Shown here: piece after piece, positions 49,641-60,660 of the stretch
Layout: every line of letters starts with the position of its first letter
Position numbering within the stretch: position 1 is the stretch's first letter
Assembly (NCBI GenBank): GCA_024707145.1
Contig: JANQAI010000005.1
Span: forward strand, 62,001-126,000
Length of the DNA: 64,000 nt
Origin: Magnetospirillum sp.
GTDB taxonomy: Bacteria > Pseudomonadota > Alphaproteobacteria > Rhodospirillales > Magnetospirillaceae
Direction of reading: 5' to 3'
Made by a program: the position numbers and the translations under genes
The notes under the pieces: generated by a model
Databases searched by the model: none
What the model was told of the DNA's origin: nothing
What the model saw: only the letters and a program-made list of their open reading frames with translations

Positions 49641-51549
49641 TCAGGCCAGGAAGCGCCGCCCGCTGCCGTCGGTTTCGTCGAACAGGGCGGTCAGCTGGCG
49701 CATGACGGTGCCGCCCAGTTCCTCGGCGTCCATGATGGTGACGGCGCGGCGGTAGTAGCGGGTGACGTCGTGGCCGATGCCGATGGCGATCAGTTCCACC
49801 GGCGAGCGGGTCTCGATGAATTCGATGACGTCGCGCAGGTGCTTTTCCAGATAGTTGCCCGGATTGACCGACAGGGTGGAATCGTCCACCGGGGCGCCGT
49901 CGGAGATCACCATCAGGATGCGCCGCTGCTCGGAGCGCGCCAGCAGGCGGTCGTGCGCCCACAGCAGGGCCTCGCCATCAATGTTCTCCTTCAGGATGCC
50001 TTCGCGCAGCATCAGGCCCATGTTCCTGCGGGTGCGCCGCCAGGGGGCGTCGGCCGCCTTGTAGACGATGTGGCGCAAATCGTTGAGGCGGCCGGGCTGG
50101 GGCCGCTTGCCGTCGGCCATCCACTTCTCGCGCGCCTGTCCGCCCTTCCACGCCCGGGTGGTGAAGCCCAGCACCTCGACCTTGACGGCGCAGCGTTCCA
50201 GCGTGCGGGCCAGGATTTCGGCGCTCATGGCCGCCACGGTGATGGGGCGGCCGCGCATTGAGCCGGAATTGTCGATCAGCAGCGTCACCACGGTGTCGCG
50301 GAAATCGGTTTCCTTCTCCACCTTGAACGACAGCGAATGGGTGGGATTGGCGACCACGCGGGCCAGTCGGCCGGTATCGAGGATGCCCTCCTCCAGGTCG
50401 AAGTCCCACGACCGGGTCTGCTGGGCCATCAGCTTGCGCTGCAGCCGGTTGGCCAGCTTGGCCACCACGCCCTGCAGATGGGCCATCTGCTGGTCCAGCT
50501 GGTGGCGCAGCCGCGCCAGTTCCTCGGGGTCGCACAGATCCTCGGCCAGCACCACCTCGTCGTACTGGGTGGTGTAGGGGTGGTAGGGGCGCTCGCCGCC
50601 CTCGCCCGGCTTAGGTTCGAACTGGGGGCGCTGGCGCGAGGGACCGCCGGCCTCCTCGGTGCCCGAGCCGCCCATGGTCAGCTCGTCGCCGGATTCCAGG
50701 CCGTCCTGCTCGCCTTCACCCTCGGCGCTGCCCGGCGCGGTCTGCGGCGTGCCCTCGCTCTTGGCGCTGGTGCCGTCGTCCTCGTCCTTGCTTTCCCGCT
50801 GGCCCTGGGACTCGCCCTCATTGGCCTGCTGGCCCTGCTCGTCGCTCTCGGCCTCCTCGTCCTCCAGGCTCGGACTGGGCGAACAGGTCCAGTTCGGCCA
50901 GCAGGTCCTTGAGGCCGCCGGCGAACACCTCCTCCTGGCCGATCAGTTCCTTCAGCCGGTCCAGGCGGGCGCCCGCCTTCTGCTCGACGAAGGGACGCCA
51001 CAACTCCACCGCGCGGGCGGCCGAGGGCGGCGGCGCCTCGCCGGTGAAATGCTCGCGGGCGATCAGCCGCATGGCCTCGGCCAGCGGCACCTCGTCGCGC
51101 TTGGTCACCCGGTCCAGGCCGTCGGCGCGGGCCTTCTGCTCCAGCACGGCGGCGATGTTGGCCGCCGTGCCGGCCATGCGCCGCGCCCCCAGCGCCTCGA
51201 TGCGGGCCTGCTCGACCGCGTCGTAGACCCGCCGCGCCTCGGCCCCCGGCGGCATGCGCCGGGCGTGCAGGGCATCGTCGTGATAGCGGTAGCGCAGCGC
51301 GACCGCGTCGGCGGTGCCGCGCAGCCGCACCAGGTCGGCGGCGGTGACGTTGCGCGGCGGCGCCGGCAGGCGCACCTCGGTTCCCCGCACACTGGCCGCG
51401 CCGGTGCCGTAGCCCACGTCGAGGTCGGCCCGGCCGGCGATGGCGCGCAGCACCGAGGTGGTGCAGCGCTTCATCAGGTCGGCGGGCGTCTCGTCGCGGG
51501 CCTGGCCGGGGACGACGGGGCCGGAGGGTGCGTTGGGGGGAACGGCCAA
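49641..51549 (-). CDS. cobT: Cobaltochelatase subunit CobT (frame break)
   Basis: CobT with CobS and CobN inserts cobalt into hydrogenobyrinic acid diamide in aerobic-type cobalamin synthesis. Corrected length is 635 residues. The C-terminal von Willebrand A domain has the [15 protein letters not shown] and later [14 protein letters not shown] strongly acidic Glu/Asp/Gln/Ser linker lies in the middle. On the minus strand GAGCTGG has become GAGCCTGG (plus-strand 50865-50872): DLFAQSE is followed by frame loss and [13 protein letters not shown] continues. The start is TTG at 51549 with AGGA upstream; a later ATG is possible. Confidence 0.88.
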
Positions 51550-51559
51550 GATGCTGGTC

Positions 51560-52561
51560 CTACATCATCACCCGGGCGGGCGTCTCGGGCAGTTCCTGGT
51601 TGAAGCAGCGCTGGTAGTACTCGGCCAGCACCGGGCGCTCCACCTCGTCGCACTTGTTGAGGAAGGTCAGGCGGAAGGCGAAGGCCACGTCGCCGAAGAT
51701 CTTGGCGTTCTCGGCCCAGGTGATCACCGTGCGCGGGCTCATGACGGTGGAGATGTCGCCGTTCATGAAGCCCTGGCGGGTGAGGTCGGCCAGCGACACC
51801 ATGCGGCCGATGGTCTGGCGTCCCTCGTCATCGCCATAGCCGGGCAGCTTGGCGGCGACGATGTCCACCTCGGCGTCGTGCTCCAGGTAGTTGAGCGTGG
51901 CGACGATGTTCCAGCGGTCCATCTGGCCCTGGTTGATCTGCTGGGTGCCGTGGTACAGGCCGGTGGTGTCGCCCAGGCCCACCGTGTTGGCGGTGGCGAA
52001 CAGGCGGAAGGCCGGATGGGGGCGGATGACCCGGTTCTGGTCGAGCAGCGTCAGCTTGCCCTCGACTTCCAGCACGCGTTGGATGACGAACATCACGTCG
52101 GGGCGGCCGGCGTCGTATTCGTCGAACACCAGGGCGCAGGGATGCTGCAAGGCCCAGGGCAGGATGCCCTCGCGGAACTCGGTGACCTGCTTGCCGTCCT
52201 TCAGCACGATGGCGTCCTTGCCGATCAGGTCGATGCGGCTGACATGGCTGTCGAGATTGACGCGGATGCACGGCCAGTTCAGCCGCGCCGCCACCTGCTC
52301 GATATGGGTGGACTTGCCGGTGCCGTGATAGCCCTGGACCATGACGCGCCGGTTGAAGGCGAAGCCGGCCAGGATGGCCAGCGTGGTGTCACGGTCGAAG
52401 CGGTAGGCCGGGTCCTTCTCGGGCACGTGTTCGGAGCCGACGCTGAAGGCGGGCACCTTGAGGTCGATGTCGATGCCGAAGATCTCGCGCACCGGAACTT
52501 CGATGTCAGGCATGGCGAGCGGGTTGTCCGAGGCGAGCGGGCTTGCGGTGCTGGAGGTCAT
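51560..52561 (-). CDS. cobS: Cobaltochelatase subunit CobS
   Basis: A 333-residue AAA+ ATPase: Walker [10 protein letters not shown] near residue 75, Walker [17 protein letters not shown], and [14 protein letters not shown]. It forms the CobST ring. CobT starts 10 bases downstream. The ATG at 52561 ([11 protein letters not shown]) is preceded by AGGGAC. CobN is not in this window. Confidence 0.93.
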   Translation of the reverse strand: MTSSTASPLASDNPLAMPDIEVPVREIFGIDIDLKVPAFSVGSEHVPEKDPAYRFDRDTTLAILAGFAFNRRVMVQGYHGTGKSTHIEQVAARLNWPCIRVNLDSHVSRIDLIGKDAIVLKDGKQVTEFREGILPWALQHPCALVFDEYDAGRPDVMFVIQRVLEVEGKLTLLDQNRVIRPHPAFRLFATANTVGLGDTTGLYHGTQQINQGQMDRWNIVATLNYLEHDAEVDIVAAKLPGYGDDEGRQTIGRMVSLADLTRQGFMNGDISTVMSPRTVITWAENAKIFGDVAFAFRLTFLNKCDEVERPVLAEYYQRCFNQELPETPARVMM

Positions 52562-52599
52562 GATGAAGTCCCTAAAGTCCGGGCTTATGGCCCGGCTCC

Positions 52600-53169
52600 T
52601 CATGCATTAAGGCTGGCGAGCAGCGTGGTATAGGCTTGGTTGATTTCCTTGAACTTCTCTTCACTGTCCTTGTCGCCGCCATTGGCGTCGGGATGGTGGC
52701 GCTTCACCAATTCCTTGTAGCGCCGCTTGAGAATGGCGAGCGTCAGCGGCCCGTCAAGCGCCATCACGCGCATCGCCGCCTCTTCCGGCGTTTCCATGCG
52801 CGCCTTGGCCTGCTTTTCGCCGACCTCGTCGTCGTCGAACACGCCGAAGGGATCGTGCAGGCCGAAATTGAAGCGGCGATGGGCGGTCTTTGCCCCCAGC
52901 GGCCAGGTCTCGCGCTGCCAGGTGGTGGACCGGCGGATCTCGTCCTCGATCTGGGCCTGGCTCATGCCCTTGTAGAAGTCCCAGGCGGCGTTGTAGGCGC
53001 GCACGTGGTCCAGGCAGAACCAGTAATAATCGCTCAGCCGGTCGCGCGCCTTGGGCGCGCGGTATTCCCCCTCGGCCATGCAGCCGGGATGGTCGCAGTG
53101 TCGCACCTGCGGCTTGGGGGCGTCATCGTAGGGGATGCGCCAGGATCGCTTGGTTCCAGTGGCTTTCAT
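52600..53169 (-). CDS. J-domain protein with C-terminal J-domain
   Basis: A 189-residue protein. The first ~70 residues have a Cys/His pattern ([17 protein letters not shown], then [11 protein letters not shown]) that could bind zinc. The J-domain is C-terminal (residues ~130-189) with [10 protein letters not shown]. It lies upstream of cobS and may be cotranscribed; such proteins are frequently encoded next to cobST in alphaproteobacteria. Confidence 0.85.
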   Translation of the reverse strand: MKATGTKRSWRIPYDDAPKPQVRHCDHPGCMAEGEYRAPKARDRLSDYYWFCLDHVRAYNAAWDFYKGMSQAQIEDEIRRSTTWQRETWPLGAKTAHRRFNFGLHDPFGVFDDDEVGEKQAKARMETPEEAAMRVMALDGPLTLAILKRRYKELVKRHHPDANGGDKDSEEKFKEINQAYTTLLASLNA

Positions 53170-53305
53170 GGTCGGTCATAATGAGGGTTGGCCGCCGCCG
53201 AGGCAAGGCGGCAGGGGCGAAATTCCGCCCTTGACGCCAGCCCGCCGGCGTACCACCTCCGGGTGGGCCACCTCCGAGCAGGTACGGACAACGAAAGGAA
53301 TCAGG

Positions 53306-53587
53306 ATGCAGGTTCGCGCCGCCATCGAGCGGAAACTCACCGAGGCCCTCAGCCCCACCCGGCTCGACGTCGTCGACGATTCGGCCCGGCACGCCGGCCA
53401 CAGGGGGCATAAGCACCACGGCGACGGCGAAACCCACTTCCGCATTGAGGTGGTGTCGGCGGCCTTTTCCGGCAAGTCGCGCGTCGAGCGCCACCGCCTG
53501 GTCAACGCCCTGCTGGCCGAGGAACTGGCCGGCCCGGTCCACGCCCTGCAACTGGCCACCCTGACCCCCGACGAAGCGGCGGCGTAG
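53306..53587 (+). CDS. bolA: BolA-family protein
   Basis: A 93-residue BolA: LTEALSPTRLDVVDDS, HFRIEVVSAAF and SRVERHRLVNALLAEEL with the conserved C-terminal His. BolA-type proteins work with monothiol glutaredoxins in iron-sulfur trafficking. AAGGAA precedes the ATG. Divergent from the J-domain gene. Confidence 0.92.
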   Translation: MQVRAAIERKLTEALSPTRLDVVDDSARHAGHRGHKHHGDGETHFRIEVVSAAFSGKSRVERHRLVNALLAEELAGPVHALQLATLTPDEAAA

Positions 53588-53593
53588 GCCCGC

Positions 53594-54064
53594 TCAGCCG
53601 CCGTCGGACATCCCTTCGCCCCAGGCGTCGGCAACGCCGAGAATCCAGGCGTCGCGGTTGAGGATGTCGTGCTCCAGCTGGGTCTGCACCACGGCGTAGA
53701 GGTCGCGCACCGACACCATGGCCACCGGCGTTCCGTCCCCATCCAGCACCGGCAAGTGGCGGAAGGAGTGGCGGCGCATGAGTTCCAGCGCTTCCGAGAT
53801 GGAATCGTCGGGGGCGAGCGAACGGGGATTGGGGCTCATCACCGCCTGCAAGGGCGTGGCATCGGGGTCGAGGCCGGTCGCCACCACGCGGGCACTGACG
53901 TCGCGTTCGGTGACGATACCCAGCACGCGGCCCGCCTCGGCCACCAGCAGGGCGGCCACGTTGCTGGCCGCCATGGCACGGGCCGCCTGCCGCACGCTGG
54001 CCTGTGGCGGCAGGCTGAGCACCTCGCCCGCCTTCACCACATCGGGAACGATCTTGGGTCGCAT
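53594..54064 (-). CDS. Tandem CBS-domain protein
   Basis: A 156-residue protein made of two CBS domains (residues ~8-60 and ~75-130; for example VAALLVAEAGRVLGIVTERDV and FRHLPVLDGDGTPVAMVSVRDL), expected to bind adenosine nucleotides. No other domain is visible. Convergent with bolA. Confidence 0.9.
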   Translation of the reverse strand: MRPKIVPDVVKAGEVLSLPPQASVRQAARAMAASNVAALLVAEAGRVLGIVTERDVSARVVATGLDPDATPLQAVMSPNPRSLAPDDSISEALELMRRHSFRHLPVLDGDGTPVAMVSVRDLYAVVQTQLEHDILNRDAWILGVADAWGEGMSDGG

Positions 54065-54113
54065 GGCCGCATTCTAGGACCAATAGCCGGTGTGCGCAAC
54101 GACCCAGCGGAAT

Positions 54114-55388
54114 TCAGTCCTCTTCCGTCACCGGACCCGTGGAGGGCGGGGTGAGGCGGATCGAGGTGATCTGGTTGCGGTGGCGCCGCAGTACCTCGAA
54201 GCGGAAGCCGAAGAAGCGGAACACCTGGCCCACCGAGGGAATTTGCCGGCTTTCGTGCAGCAGCAGGCCGGCGATGGTGGCCGCCTGCTCGTCGGGCAGG
54301 CGCCAGTCGAATTCCCGGTTGAGGTCGCGGATGGTCACCGTGCCGTCCACCACGAACGAGCCGTTGCTCTGCGGCCGCACGCCGGCCACCGCCACGTCGT
54401 GCTCGTCGGCGATGTCGCCGACGATCTCTTCCAGGATGTCCTCCAGGGTGACGATGCCCAGCAGGGCGCCATACTCGTCCACCACCAGGGCGAAGTGCTC
54501 CCGCCGCTTGCGAAAGGCGGTCAGCTGTTCCAGCAGGGTGGTGGAATCGGGGATGAACCATGGCGAGGAGGCCAGTTCCCTGACGTCCAGACGCTCCACC
54601 TCGCCGCCGAGCGCGCGCACCGCGCGCAGCACGTCCTTGGCATGGACCACGCCGATGATGTTGTCGGAATTGTCCTGCCACAGGGGGATGCGGGTGAACG
54701 AGCTTTTCAGGATCTGGTCGACGATCTGGTCCGGCGGCAGGCCGGCATCGATGGTGACGGCGGCCCTGCGGTGGGTCATGACGTCGCTGACCACCACGTT
54801 GTCCAGGTCGAGGATCGAGCGCAGCATCTTGCGTTCCTCCTCCACCTCCTCCTCGGCGGCATGCACCTCGATGGCGCCGCGCAGTTCGGCCAGGGCCGCC
54901 TCGATGTCGGTCTCGCGCACGGCGCGGGCGCCGAACAGCCGCAGCAGCCCGTCCACGAACAGGTGGATGGCATGGATGGTGGGGCCGAACACGGCGACGA
55001 ACAGCCGCATGACCGGGGCGATGAACAGGGCGGCGTTGTTGGCGTGCTGGATGGCGAAGGTCTTGGGCAGGATCTCGCAGAACACCAGCACCACCACCGT
55101 CATCACGCCGGTGGCGTAGACCACGCCGGCATCGCCGAACAGCGAGATGGCCACCGAGGTGGCCATGGCCGAGGCGAAGATATGCACCAGGGTGTTGCCG
55201 AGCAGGATGGAGCCCAGCAGCCGTTCCTTCTTGTCGTGTAGGCGGTTGACCAGGGCGGCGCGGGCATCGCCCTCCTTCTCCAGGTGGTGCATCAGTGGCT
55301 TGGAGGCCACCGTCAGCGCCGTCTCGGACCCGGCGAAGAACCCCAGCAGCAGCAGCAGGAAGACGATGCTGGCGATTTCGACGATCAT
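54114..55388 (-). CDS. CNNM/CorC-type membrane protein (HlyC/CorC family)
   Basis: A 424-residue protein. The DUF21 membrane domain has about four segments in residues 1-145, including GSETALTVASKP. Two CBS domains follow (~205-330, with LVVDEYGALLGIVTLEDILEEIVGDI) and a CorC-HlyC domain ends it. Such proteins export Mg or Co ions or tolerate their excess. GGGGGAG precedes the ATG. Directly downstream of aroB. Confidence 0.9.
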   Translation of the reverse strand: MIVEIASIVFLLLLLGFFAGSETALTVASKPLMHHLEKEGDARAALVNRLHDKKERLLGSILLGNTLVHIFASAMATSVAISLFGDAGVVYATGVMTVVVLVFCEILPKTFAIQHANNAALFIAPVMRLFVAVFGPTIHAIHLFVDGLLRLFGARAVRETDIEAALAELRGAIEVHAAEEEVEEERKMLRSILDLDNVVVSDVMTHRRAAVTIDAGLPPDQIVDQILKSSFTRIPLWQDNSDNIIGVVHAKDVLRAVRALGGEVERLDVRELASSPWFIPDSTTLLEQLTAFRKRREHFALVVDEYGALLGIVTLEDILEEIVGDIADEHDVAVAGVRPQSNGSFVVDGTVTIRDLNREFDWRLPDEQAATIAGLLLHESRQIPSVGQVFRFFGFRFEVLRRHRNQITSIRLTPPSTGPVTEED

Positions 55389-55420
55389 GGCTCCCCCCGG
55401 ATTCGGCCCCCTCACCGGCC

Positions 55421-56527
55421 TCACACCTTGGCGAAGTCCCGCAGCATCTCGCGTACCGCCTCGGCCGGCACGTCGTCGCTGAGGAAGCTCTGGCCGATGC
55501 CCTTGGCCAGCACGAAGGTGATCTTGCCGTTCTTGACCTTCTTGTCGCCGGCCATGTGGTGGAGCAGCCGGTCCACGTCCCACGCGCGGTTGCGCGGCAG
55601 GCCGGTGGGCAGGCCCACCTTGGCCAAGTGGCGCTCCAGCCGCGCGGCGTCCTCCGCCGGGGCCAGCCCCAGGCGGGCGGACAGATGGAAGGCCATGACC
55701 ATGCCGATGGCCACCGCCTCGCCGTGCAGCAGCTCCTCGGAGAAGCCGGTTTCGGCCTCCAGCGCGTGGCCGAAGGTGTGGCCCAGGTTGAGCAGGGCGC
55801 GCACCCCGCCCTCGCGCTCATCCTGGGCGACGATGCGGGCCTTGGCGCGGCAGCTGACCGCCACCGCGTGGCGGCGGGCCTTCTCCTCGCCGACGATGAC
55901 GTGGAAGCCGTTCTCCTCCAGCCAGTCGAAGAATTCCGGCTCGTCGATGCAGCCGTACTTGACCACCTCGGCATAGCCGGCCAGCACCTGGCGGCGCGGC
56001 AGGCTGGTCAGCGCCTGGGTGTCGGCCAGCACCAGGCGGGGCTGGTGGAACGCGCCCACCAGGTTCTTGCCGTGGCGGGTGTTGATGCCGGTCTTGCCGC
56101 CCACCGAACTGTCCACCTGGGCCAGCAGGGTGGTGGGCACCTGCACGAAATCCAGGCCGCGCTGCAGGATGGCCGCGGCGAAGCCGGTGAGGTCGCCGAC
56201 CACGCCGCCGCCCAGCGCCACCACCATGGTGGAGCGCTCGCAGCGGGCTTCCAGCATGGCGTCCACCAGGGCTTCCAGGTGCGAGAAATCCTTGGTGGCT
56301 TCGCCATGGGGCAGGACGGTGTTGAGATGCGTGATGCCGGCCTTGTCCAGCGAGGCCAGCACGCGGTCGAGGAACAGCGGCGCCACCGAATCGTCGGTCA
56401 CCACGAAGGCGCGCTTGCCGCGCATCACCGGCGCCATCAGCTTGCCGACCCGGTCGATCAGGCCCGGGCCGATGTGGATGTCGTAGCTGCGGTCGCCCAG
56501 GGCGACGTTCAGCGTCTCGGTGGTCAT
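55421..56527 (-). CDS. aroB: 3-dehydroquinate synthase
   Basis: A 368-residue shikimate-pathway enzyme converting DAHP to 3-dehydroquinate. Motifs are [36 protein letters not shown], and the zinc ligands in [12 protein letters not shown] and [11 protein letters not shown]. The start overlaps the aroK stop (4 bases), so the genes are coupled. Confidence 0.96.
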   Translation of the reverse strand: MTTETLNVALGDRSYDIHIGPGLIDRVGKLMAPVMRGKRAFVVTDDSVAPLFLDRVLASLDKAGITHLNTVLPHGEATKDFSHLEALVDAMLEARCERSTMVVALGGGVVGDLTGFAAAILQRGLDFVQVPTTLLAQVDSSVGGKTGINTRHGKNLVGAFHQPRLVLADTQALTSLPRRQVLAGYAEVVKYGCIDEPEFFDWLEENGFHVIVGEEKARRHAVAVSCRAKARIVAQDEREGGVRALLNLGHTFGHALEAETGFSEELLHGEAVAIGMVMAFHLSARLGLAPAEDAARLERHLAKVGLPTGLPRNRAWDVDRLLHHMAGDKKVKNGKITFVLAKGIGQSFLSDDVPAEAVREMLRDFAKV

Positions 56528-57084
56528 GGCGAATGCTCCAAAGTACGGGCCAGTTCGTCCAGCACCTTGGCGACCGTCACCTCCGGCGGTTCGTCGGTGG
56601 TGTCGACGGTAATGTCGGCCTGGGCGTAAAGGGGATAGCGCGCATCCATCAGCCGGGACAGGATCTCGCGCGGATCGCCGGTCTTCAGCAGGGGCCGGTG
56701 GTCGCGCCCGGCGGTGCGCTTGACCAGCAGGTCGAGATCGGCGCGGATCCACACCGAGGTGGCGCCTTCCTTGATGCGGGCGCGGGTGTCGGGGTCGCAG
56801 AAGGCGCCGCCGCCGGTGGCGAGCACGCGGGGCGCCCCTTCCATCAGCCGGGCGATCACCTTGCGCTCGCCCTCGCGGAAGGCGGGCTCGCCGTATTTGG
56901 TGAAGAATTCGGAAATGGTGCAGCCGGCGGCAGCCTCGAACTCGGCGTCGGCGTCGACGAAGGGAACGCCCAGCCGCGCCGCCAGGCGCCGGCCCACGCA
57001 CGACTTGCCGGCGCCCATCAGCCCCACCAGCACGATGGGGCGGCGCAGGCGGCTGGCGACGCCGTCGGCCGTGTCATGCGCCAT
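56524..57084 (-). CDS. aroK: Shikimate kinase
   Basis: A 186-residue kinase: P-loop [11 protein letters not shown] near residues 23-33, substrate contacts FVDADAEFE and ATGGGAFCD, and lid arginines in RDHRPLL. First in the aroK-aroB operon. Confidence 0.95.
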   Translation of the reverse strand: MAHDTADGVASRLRRPIVLVGLMGAGKSCVGRRLAARLGVPFVDADAEFEAAAGCTISEFFTKYGEPAFREGERKVIARLMEGAPRVLATGGGAFCDPDTRARIKEGATSVWIRADLDLLVKRTAGRDHRPLLKTGDPREILSRLMDARYPLYAQADITVDTTDEPPEVTVAKVLDELARTLEHSP

Positions 57085-57311
57085 CAGCTTTGGTCCCGCC
57101 GTTGATCAGCGCGCGATGCGCCGATACACTGCCCCACATTCGCCATGGTCGAACCCTAGCCTTTTTCCGCGTGCCGGCCCAACACGATGATTGTCGCGGG
57201 CCCAAGCGCCGAAGGTCGGGGCAAGACCCGAAACAGGTCATCGCCCCTGCCGCTTTTATCCGCCCAGGCCTGGGCGTGTCCAGAAGTCATAACGAAGGTT
57301 CTCAACCACCC

Positions 57312-57452
57312 ATGAGCAAGATCGCCGGAGTGCTGGTCGTCCTGGTGCTCGCCGTCATCGTCGGCGGCGGCATCTTCCTTGCCACCTTCGACCTGCCGCC
57401 GCCATCGGCCAAGGTCGAGAAGGTGATCCCCGATGACCGACTGCCGCGCTAG
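57312..57452 (+). CDS. 46-residue single-pass membrane protein
   Basis: MSKIAGVLVVLVLAVIVGGG begins a clear membrane segment; the rest is a short polar tail (SAKVEKVIPDDRLPR). It overlaps the next gene by 20 bases in another frame, so it is probably cotranscribed with it. No function known. Confidence 0.6.
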   Translation: MSKIAGVLVVLVLAVIVGGGIFLATFDLPPPSAKVEKVIPDDRLPR

Positions 57453-59159
57453 GCGCGGGTCGGCGCAGGCCCGCCGCCTGGCGGCGGGCCTGGTCGCCGT
57501 CGCCGTCCTGGGTTCCGCCGCCGCGCAGGCCCAGGCTCCGCTCTCCACCTACGACCCCGAGACCATGGAACTGGCCGAGCCGGCCGCCCCCGGTCGCGAC
57601 GCCAAGGTGGTGGTCAACGAGTTGAAGGCCCCGTCCGCCGAATCCGTCGGCGTGCTCGACCAGGCCCATGGCGGTTTCGCCGCCAATCTGTGGGCCGGCA
57701 CCCCGGCCGCGGTGGCCCGCAAGCTGATCCCGCTGCTGCCGGCGGCGCCCGCCTCGCAGGTGGTGCGCAGCCTGGAACGGCGCCTGCTGCTGACCGCCGC
57801 CGCCGCCCCCGACGGCGCCGTCGAGGGCGACCGCCCCTCCCTGGTGGAGTTGCGTGCCGAGCGCCTGTCCGCCATGGGCGACAGCGACGGCGTGGTGCAG
57901 TTGGCCGCCGTCGCGCCGCAGGCGGTGGAGGGGCCGGTGATGCAGCGGGTCAAACTGGATGCCCTGCTGCTGTCGGGCGACACCCAGGGTGCCTGCGCCG
58001 ACCAGCCCAGGGACGGCAGCCAGCCCAAGCTGGCGGTGCTGTGCAATTTCCTCGTCGGCAAGACGCTGGAAGGCAATCTGGGCCTGGACCTGCTGCGCGA
58101 GCGCAAGGATGCCGACCACGCCTTCGTCGTCGCCGCCGAGACGCTGTCCGGCCTGCCGCCGGTGCCCGCCGACAAGGTCAGGCTGGACGAGGTGACGCCG
58201 CTGCACCTGGCCACCTTCGCCGCCGCCAAGATGCCCCTGCCCGCCGATGCGGTGGGCAAGGCCCCGCCGGCGGTGGCCAAGGCGGTAGCCATGTCGTTCT
58301 CCACCCCCTTCGAAGTGCGGCTGGCCGCCGGCGAACGCGCCGAGGCGGCCGGCGTGCTGCCGCCCGAATCCCTGCGCAAACTGTACCTGGAGGCGACCTT
58401 CGCCCCCGACGAAATGGGGGCGCCGCTGGCCAAGGCCGAGACGGTGGGCGGGCGGGGCCGCGCCCTGCTGTTCCGCGCCGCCACCGACCAGCCCGATCCG
58501 GTGATCCGCGCCCATTTCATCGCCAAGGCGCAGGAACTGGCTGCCGCCAGGGGCCAGACCACCTCCACCGCGCGGGTGTTCGCCCTGCTGCTGGCCGACG
58601 CCAAGCCCGATCCGGCCCTGGTCACCGTCGCCCCCGCCTTGGCCCGCGCCAATCTGGCGCTGGGCCGCGCCGAGGCGGCGCAATGGCTGGAGCTGGCCAA
58701 GACCGATCCGGCCGCCGCCAAGGCGGTGGAACGGCTGTGGCCGTTGAATGCGGTCGCCGCCGCCGCCCCGGGCCAGCCGGTGGGCACGGTGGGTTTGGCA
58801 GCTTGGCGCACCAGCCTGGAAGGCCTGCCGCCCGAGGTCGCCGCCCGCCGCGCCGCCGTGGTGCTGGGCAGCCTGTCGGCCCTGGGCGCCAAGGTCCCCG
58901 ATGCCGCCTGGCTGGACACCCTGGCCCTGCCGGCCGGCGGCATCAAGCCCGGCCTGTTCGCCCTGCTGCAAAGCGCGGCGCTGGAGGCCCGGCTGGGCAC
59001 CACCCTGCTGGCCGCCCTGGCCGGCCTGGGTGACCAGCCGCTGGACAAGGTGGACGTCATCAGCCTGACCGAGGCCATCAGCGCGCGCTCACGGTGGTGG
59101 GTCTGGGCGGCGACGCCCGCAAGCTGGCCATCGAGGCCATGCTGGCCAACGGAGTGTAG
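57433..59159 (+). CDS. Exported protein of unknown function (frame break)
   Basis: Corrected length is 574 residues. A signal peptide (RRLAAGLVAVAVLGSAAAQAQA, cleavage near AQA) is followed by a long Ala/Leu/Pro-rich protein that looks like a helical repeat array; no family recognised. Near 59083-59088 two bases appear to be inserted (GCGC to GCGCGC): EAISA should continue as LTVVGLGGDARKLAIEAM to the TAG at 59157. It lies between the small membrane protein and xerD. Confidence 0.65.
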
Positions 59160-59164
59160 TTTGG

Positions 59165-59233
59165 GACACGGATGGACGCGGATAGACACGGATAAACCCT
59201 TTTCATCCGCGTTCATCCGTGTCCATCTGTGTC
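59165..59233. repeat. Palindromic repeat, family C, copy 2
   Basis: Two imperfect 29-base arms built of CGGATGGACACGGAT-like units (59165-59193 and 59205-59233), next to the unknown exported gene and xerD. Related to 42366-42419. Confidence 0.7.
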
Positions 59234-59241
59234 ACTGAATC

Positions 59242-60165
59242 ATGTCCCGCCAGATCGAAGCCTTCCTGGAGATGATGAGCGTCGAGCGCGGCGCCTCGGC
59301 CAATACGCTTGACGCCTATCGCCGCGACCTGGAGGACCTAGCGGGCTTCCTGGCCCGCCGCGGCACCGATGCCGCCAAGGCCGGCGGCGCCGACCTGTCC
59401 GCCTATATGCGCGCCCTGGCCGATGCCGGCCTGGCCACCCGCACCCAGGCCCGCCGGCTGTCCTGCCTGCGCCAGTTCTACGGCTTCGTCTATGCCGAGG
59501 GCTGGCGCCCGGACGACCCCACCTCGCGCCTGGATTCGCCCCGCCTGGGCCGGGTGCTGCCCAAGGTGCTGGGCGAGACCGAGGTGGACGCCCTGCTGGC
59601 GGCCGCCCGCGACCTGCCGCCGCCCCAGGGGGTGATGATGACGGCGCTGCTGGAACTGCTGTACGCCACCGGCATGCGGGTGTCGGAACTGGTGGGTCTG
59701 CCTTTCGCGGCGGTGGCCCGCGACCCCGAGATGCTGGTGGTGCGCGGCAAGGGCGACAAGGAAAGGTTGGTGCCGCTGTCCCAGCCGGCCCGCCGAGCGG
59801 TGAAGGACTGGCTGGCGGCGCGGGCGGAACTGCTGGGCAAGAAGCCCTCGCGCTGGCTGTTCCCGTCCTACGGCAAGAGCGGCCACCTGACCCGGTCCGC
59901 CTTCGCCAAGCACCTGATCAAGGTCGGCATGACCGCCCACATCGATCCGCGCCGACTCAGCCCCCACGTGCTGCGCCACGCCTTCGCCACCCACCTGCTG
60001 GCCCACGGCGCCGATCTGCGCGTGGTGCAGGAGCTGCTGGGCCACGCCGACATCGCCACCACCGAGATCTACACCCACGTGCTTGACGAGCCCAAGACCC
60101 GGCTGGTGCAGCAGCACCACCCGCTGGCGGGCTCCCTGGCGCGATTGATGAAGCCGAAGGCGTGA
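59242..60165 (+). CDS. xerD: Site-specific tyrosine recombinase XerD
   Basis: A 307-residue integrase-family recombinase that resolves chromosome dimers with XerC at dif. Catalytic residues are Arg146 (GMRVSEL), Lys170 (GKGDKER), His242 and Arg245 (HVLRH), His268 (GHAD) and Tyr277 (EIYTH). XerD rather than XerC is suggested by overall fit and its aroK-aroB neighbourhood. Confidence 0.88.
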   Translation: MSRQIEAFLEMMSVERGASANTLDAYRRDLEDLAGFLARRGTDAAKAGGADLSAYMRALADAGLATRTQARRLSCLRQFYGFVYAEGWRPDDPTSRLDSPRLGRVLPKVLGETEVDALLAAARDLPPPQGVMMTALLELLYATGMRVSELVGLPFAAVARDPEMLVVRGKGDKERLVPLSQPARRAVKDWLAARAELLGKKPSRWLFPSYGKSGHLTRSAFAKHLIKVGMTAHIDPRRLSPHVLRHAFATHLLAHGADLRVVQELLGHADIATTEIYTHVLDEPKTRLVQQHHPLAGSLARLMKPKA

Positions 60166-60209
60166 CTGTGCTATAAGCGGCACAATCCGCTTCAACCCAG
60201 GACTTGGCG

Positions 60210-60455
60210 ATGATCCTCTATACCCTGCGCTGCTCCCACGACCACCATTTCGAGGAATGGTTCTCCAACTCGGCCGATTACGACGCCAAGAAGGAAGCCG
60301 GCGAACTGAAGTGCCCGGAATGCGGCGACACCCAGGTGGGCAAGGCGATCATGGCCCCCAAGGTGGCCAAGGCGGCCGCCGCGCCGGCCCCGGCCTGCAT
60401 GCCGGGCGGCGCGGGTGGCGGCTGCGGCGGCTGCGCCTTCGCCGGCCAGCACTAG
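60210..60455 (+). CDS. DUF1178 family zinc-ribbon protein
   Basis: An 81-residue protein: MILYTLRCSHDHHFEEWFSN, CPECGDTQVGKAIMAPKV, then an Ala/Gly/Cys-rich tail. The pattern matches DUF1178. It likely binds a metal through its Cys residues. Function unknown. Confidence 0.85.
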   Translation: MILYTLRCSHDHHFEEWFSNSADYDAKKEAGELKCPECGDTQVGKAIMAPKVAKAAAAPAPACMPGGAGGGCGGCAFAGQH

Positions 60456-60660
60456 CCGTTTCGCAGAGTCGACACGTGCCCATGCGAACACTAGAGAGGC
60501 ACTTATCAACGATAGCGTGCATATCTTGATGACCGAGAACGGCATTCGCGGCATCATCACCGCCTGATAGGGCACGCCGTGGCAACAGAGTGTTTCCGTT
60601 TCTTCGGGCTGCGGTTTTTTGCGGACCCTGGCATTATGGCGGCATTAACGGAGACTGCCC

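Noticed and set aside
60470..60573. Short open frame ending in MTENGIRGIITA after the DUF1178 gene
   Set aside because: There is no good start or ribosome site and no recognised family; it may be a remnant of a gene end.
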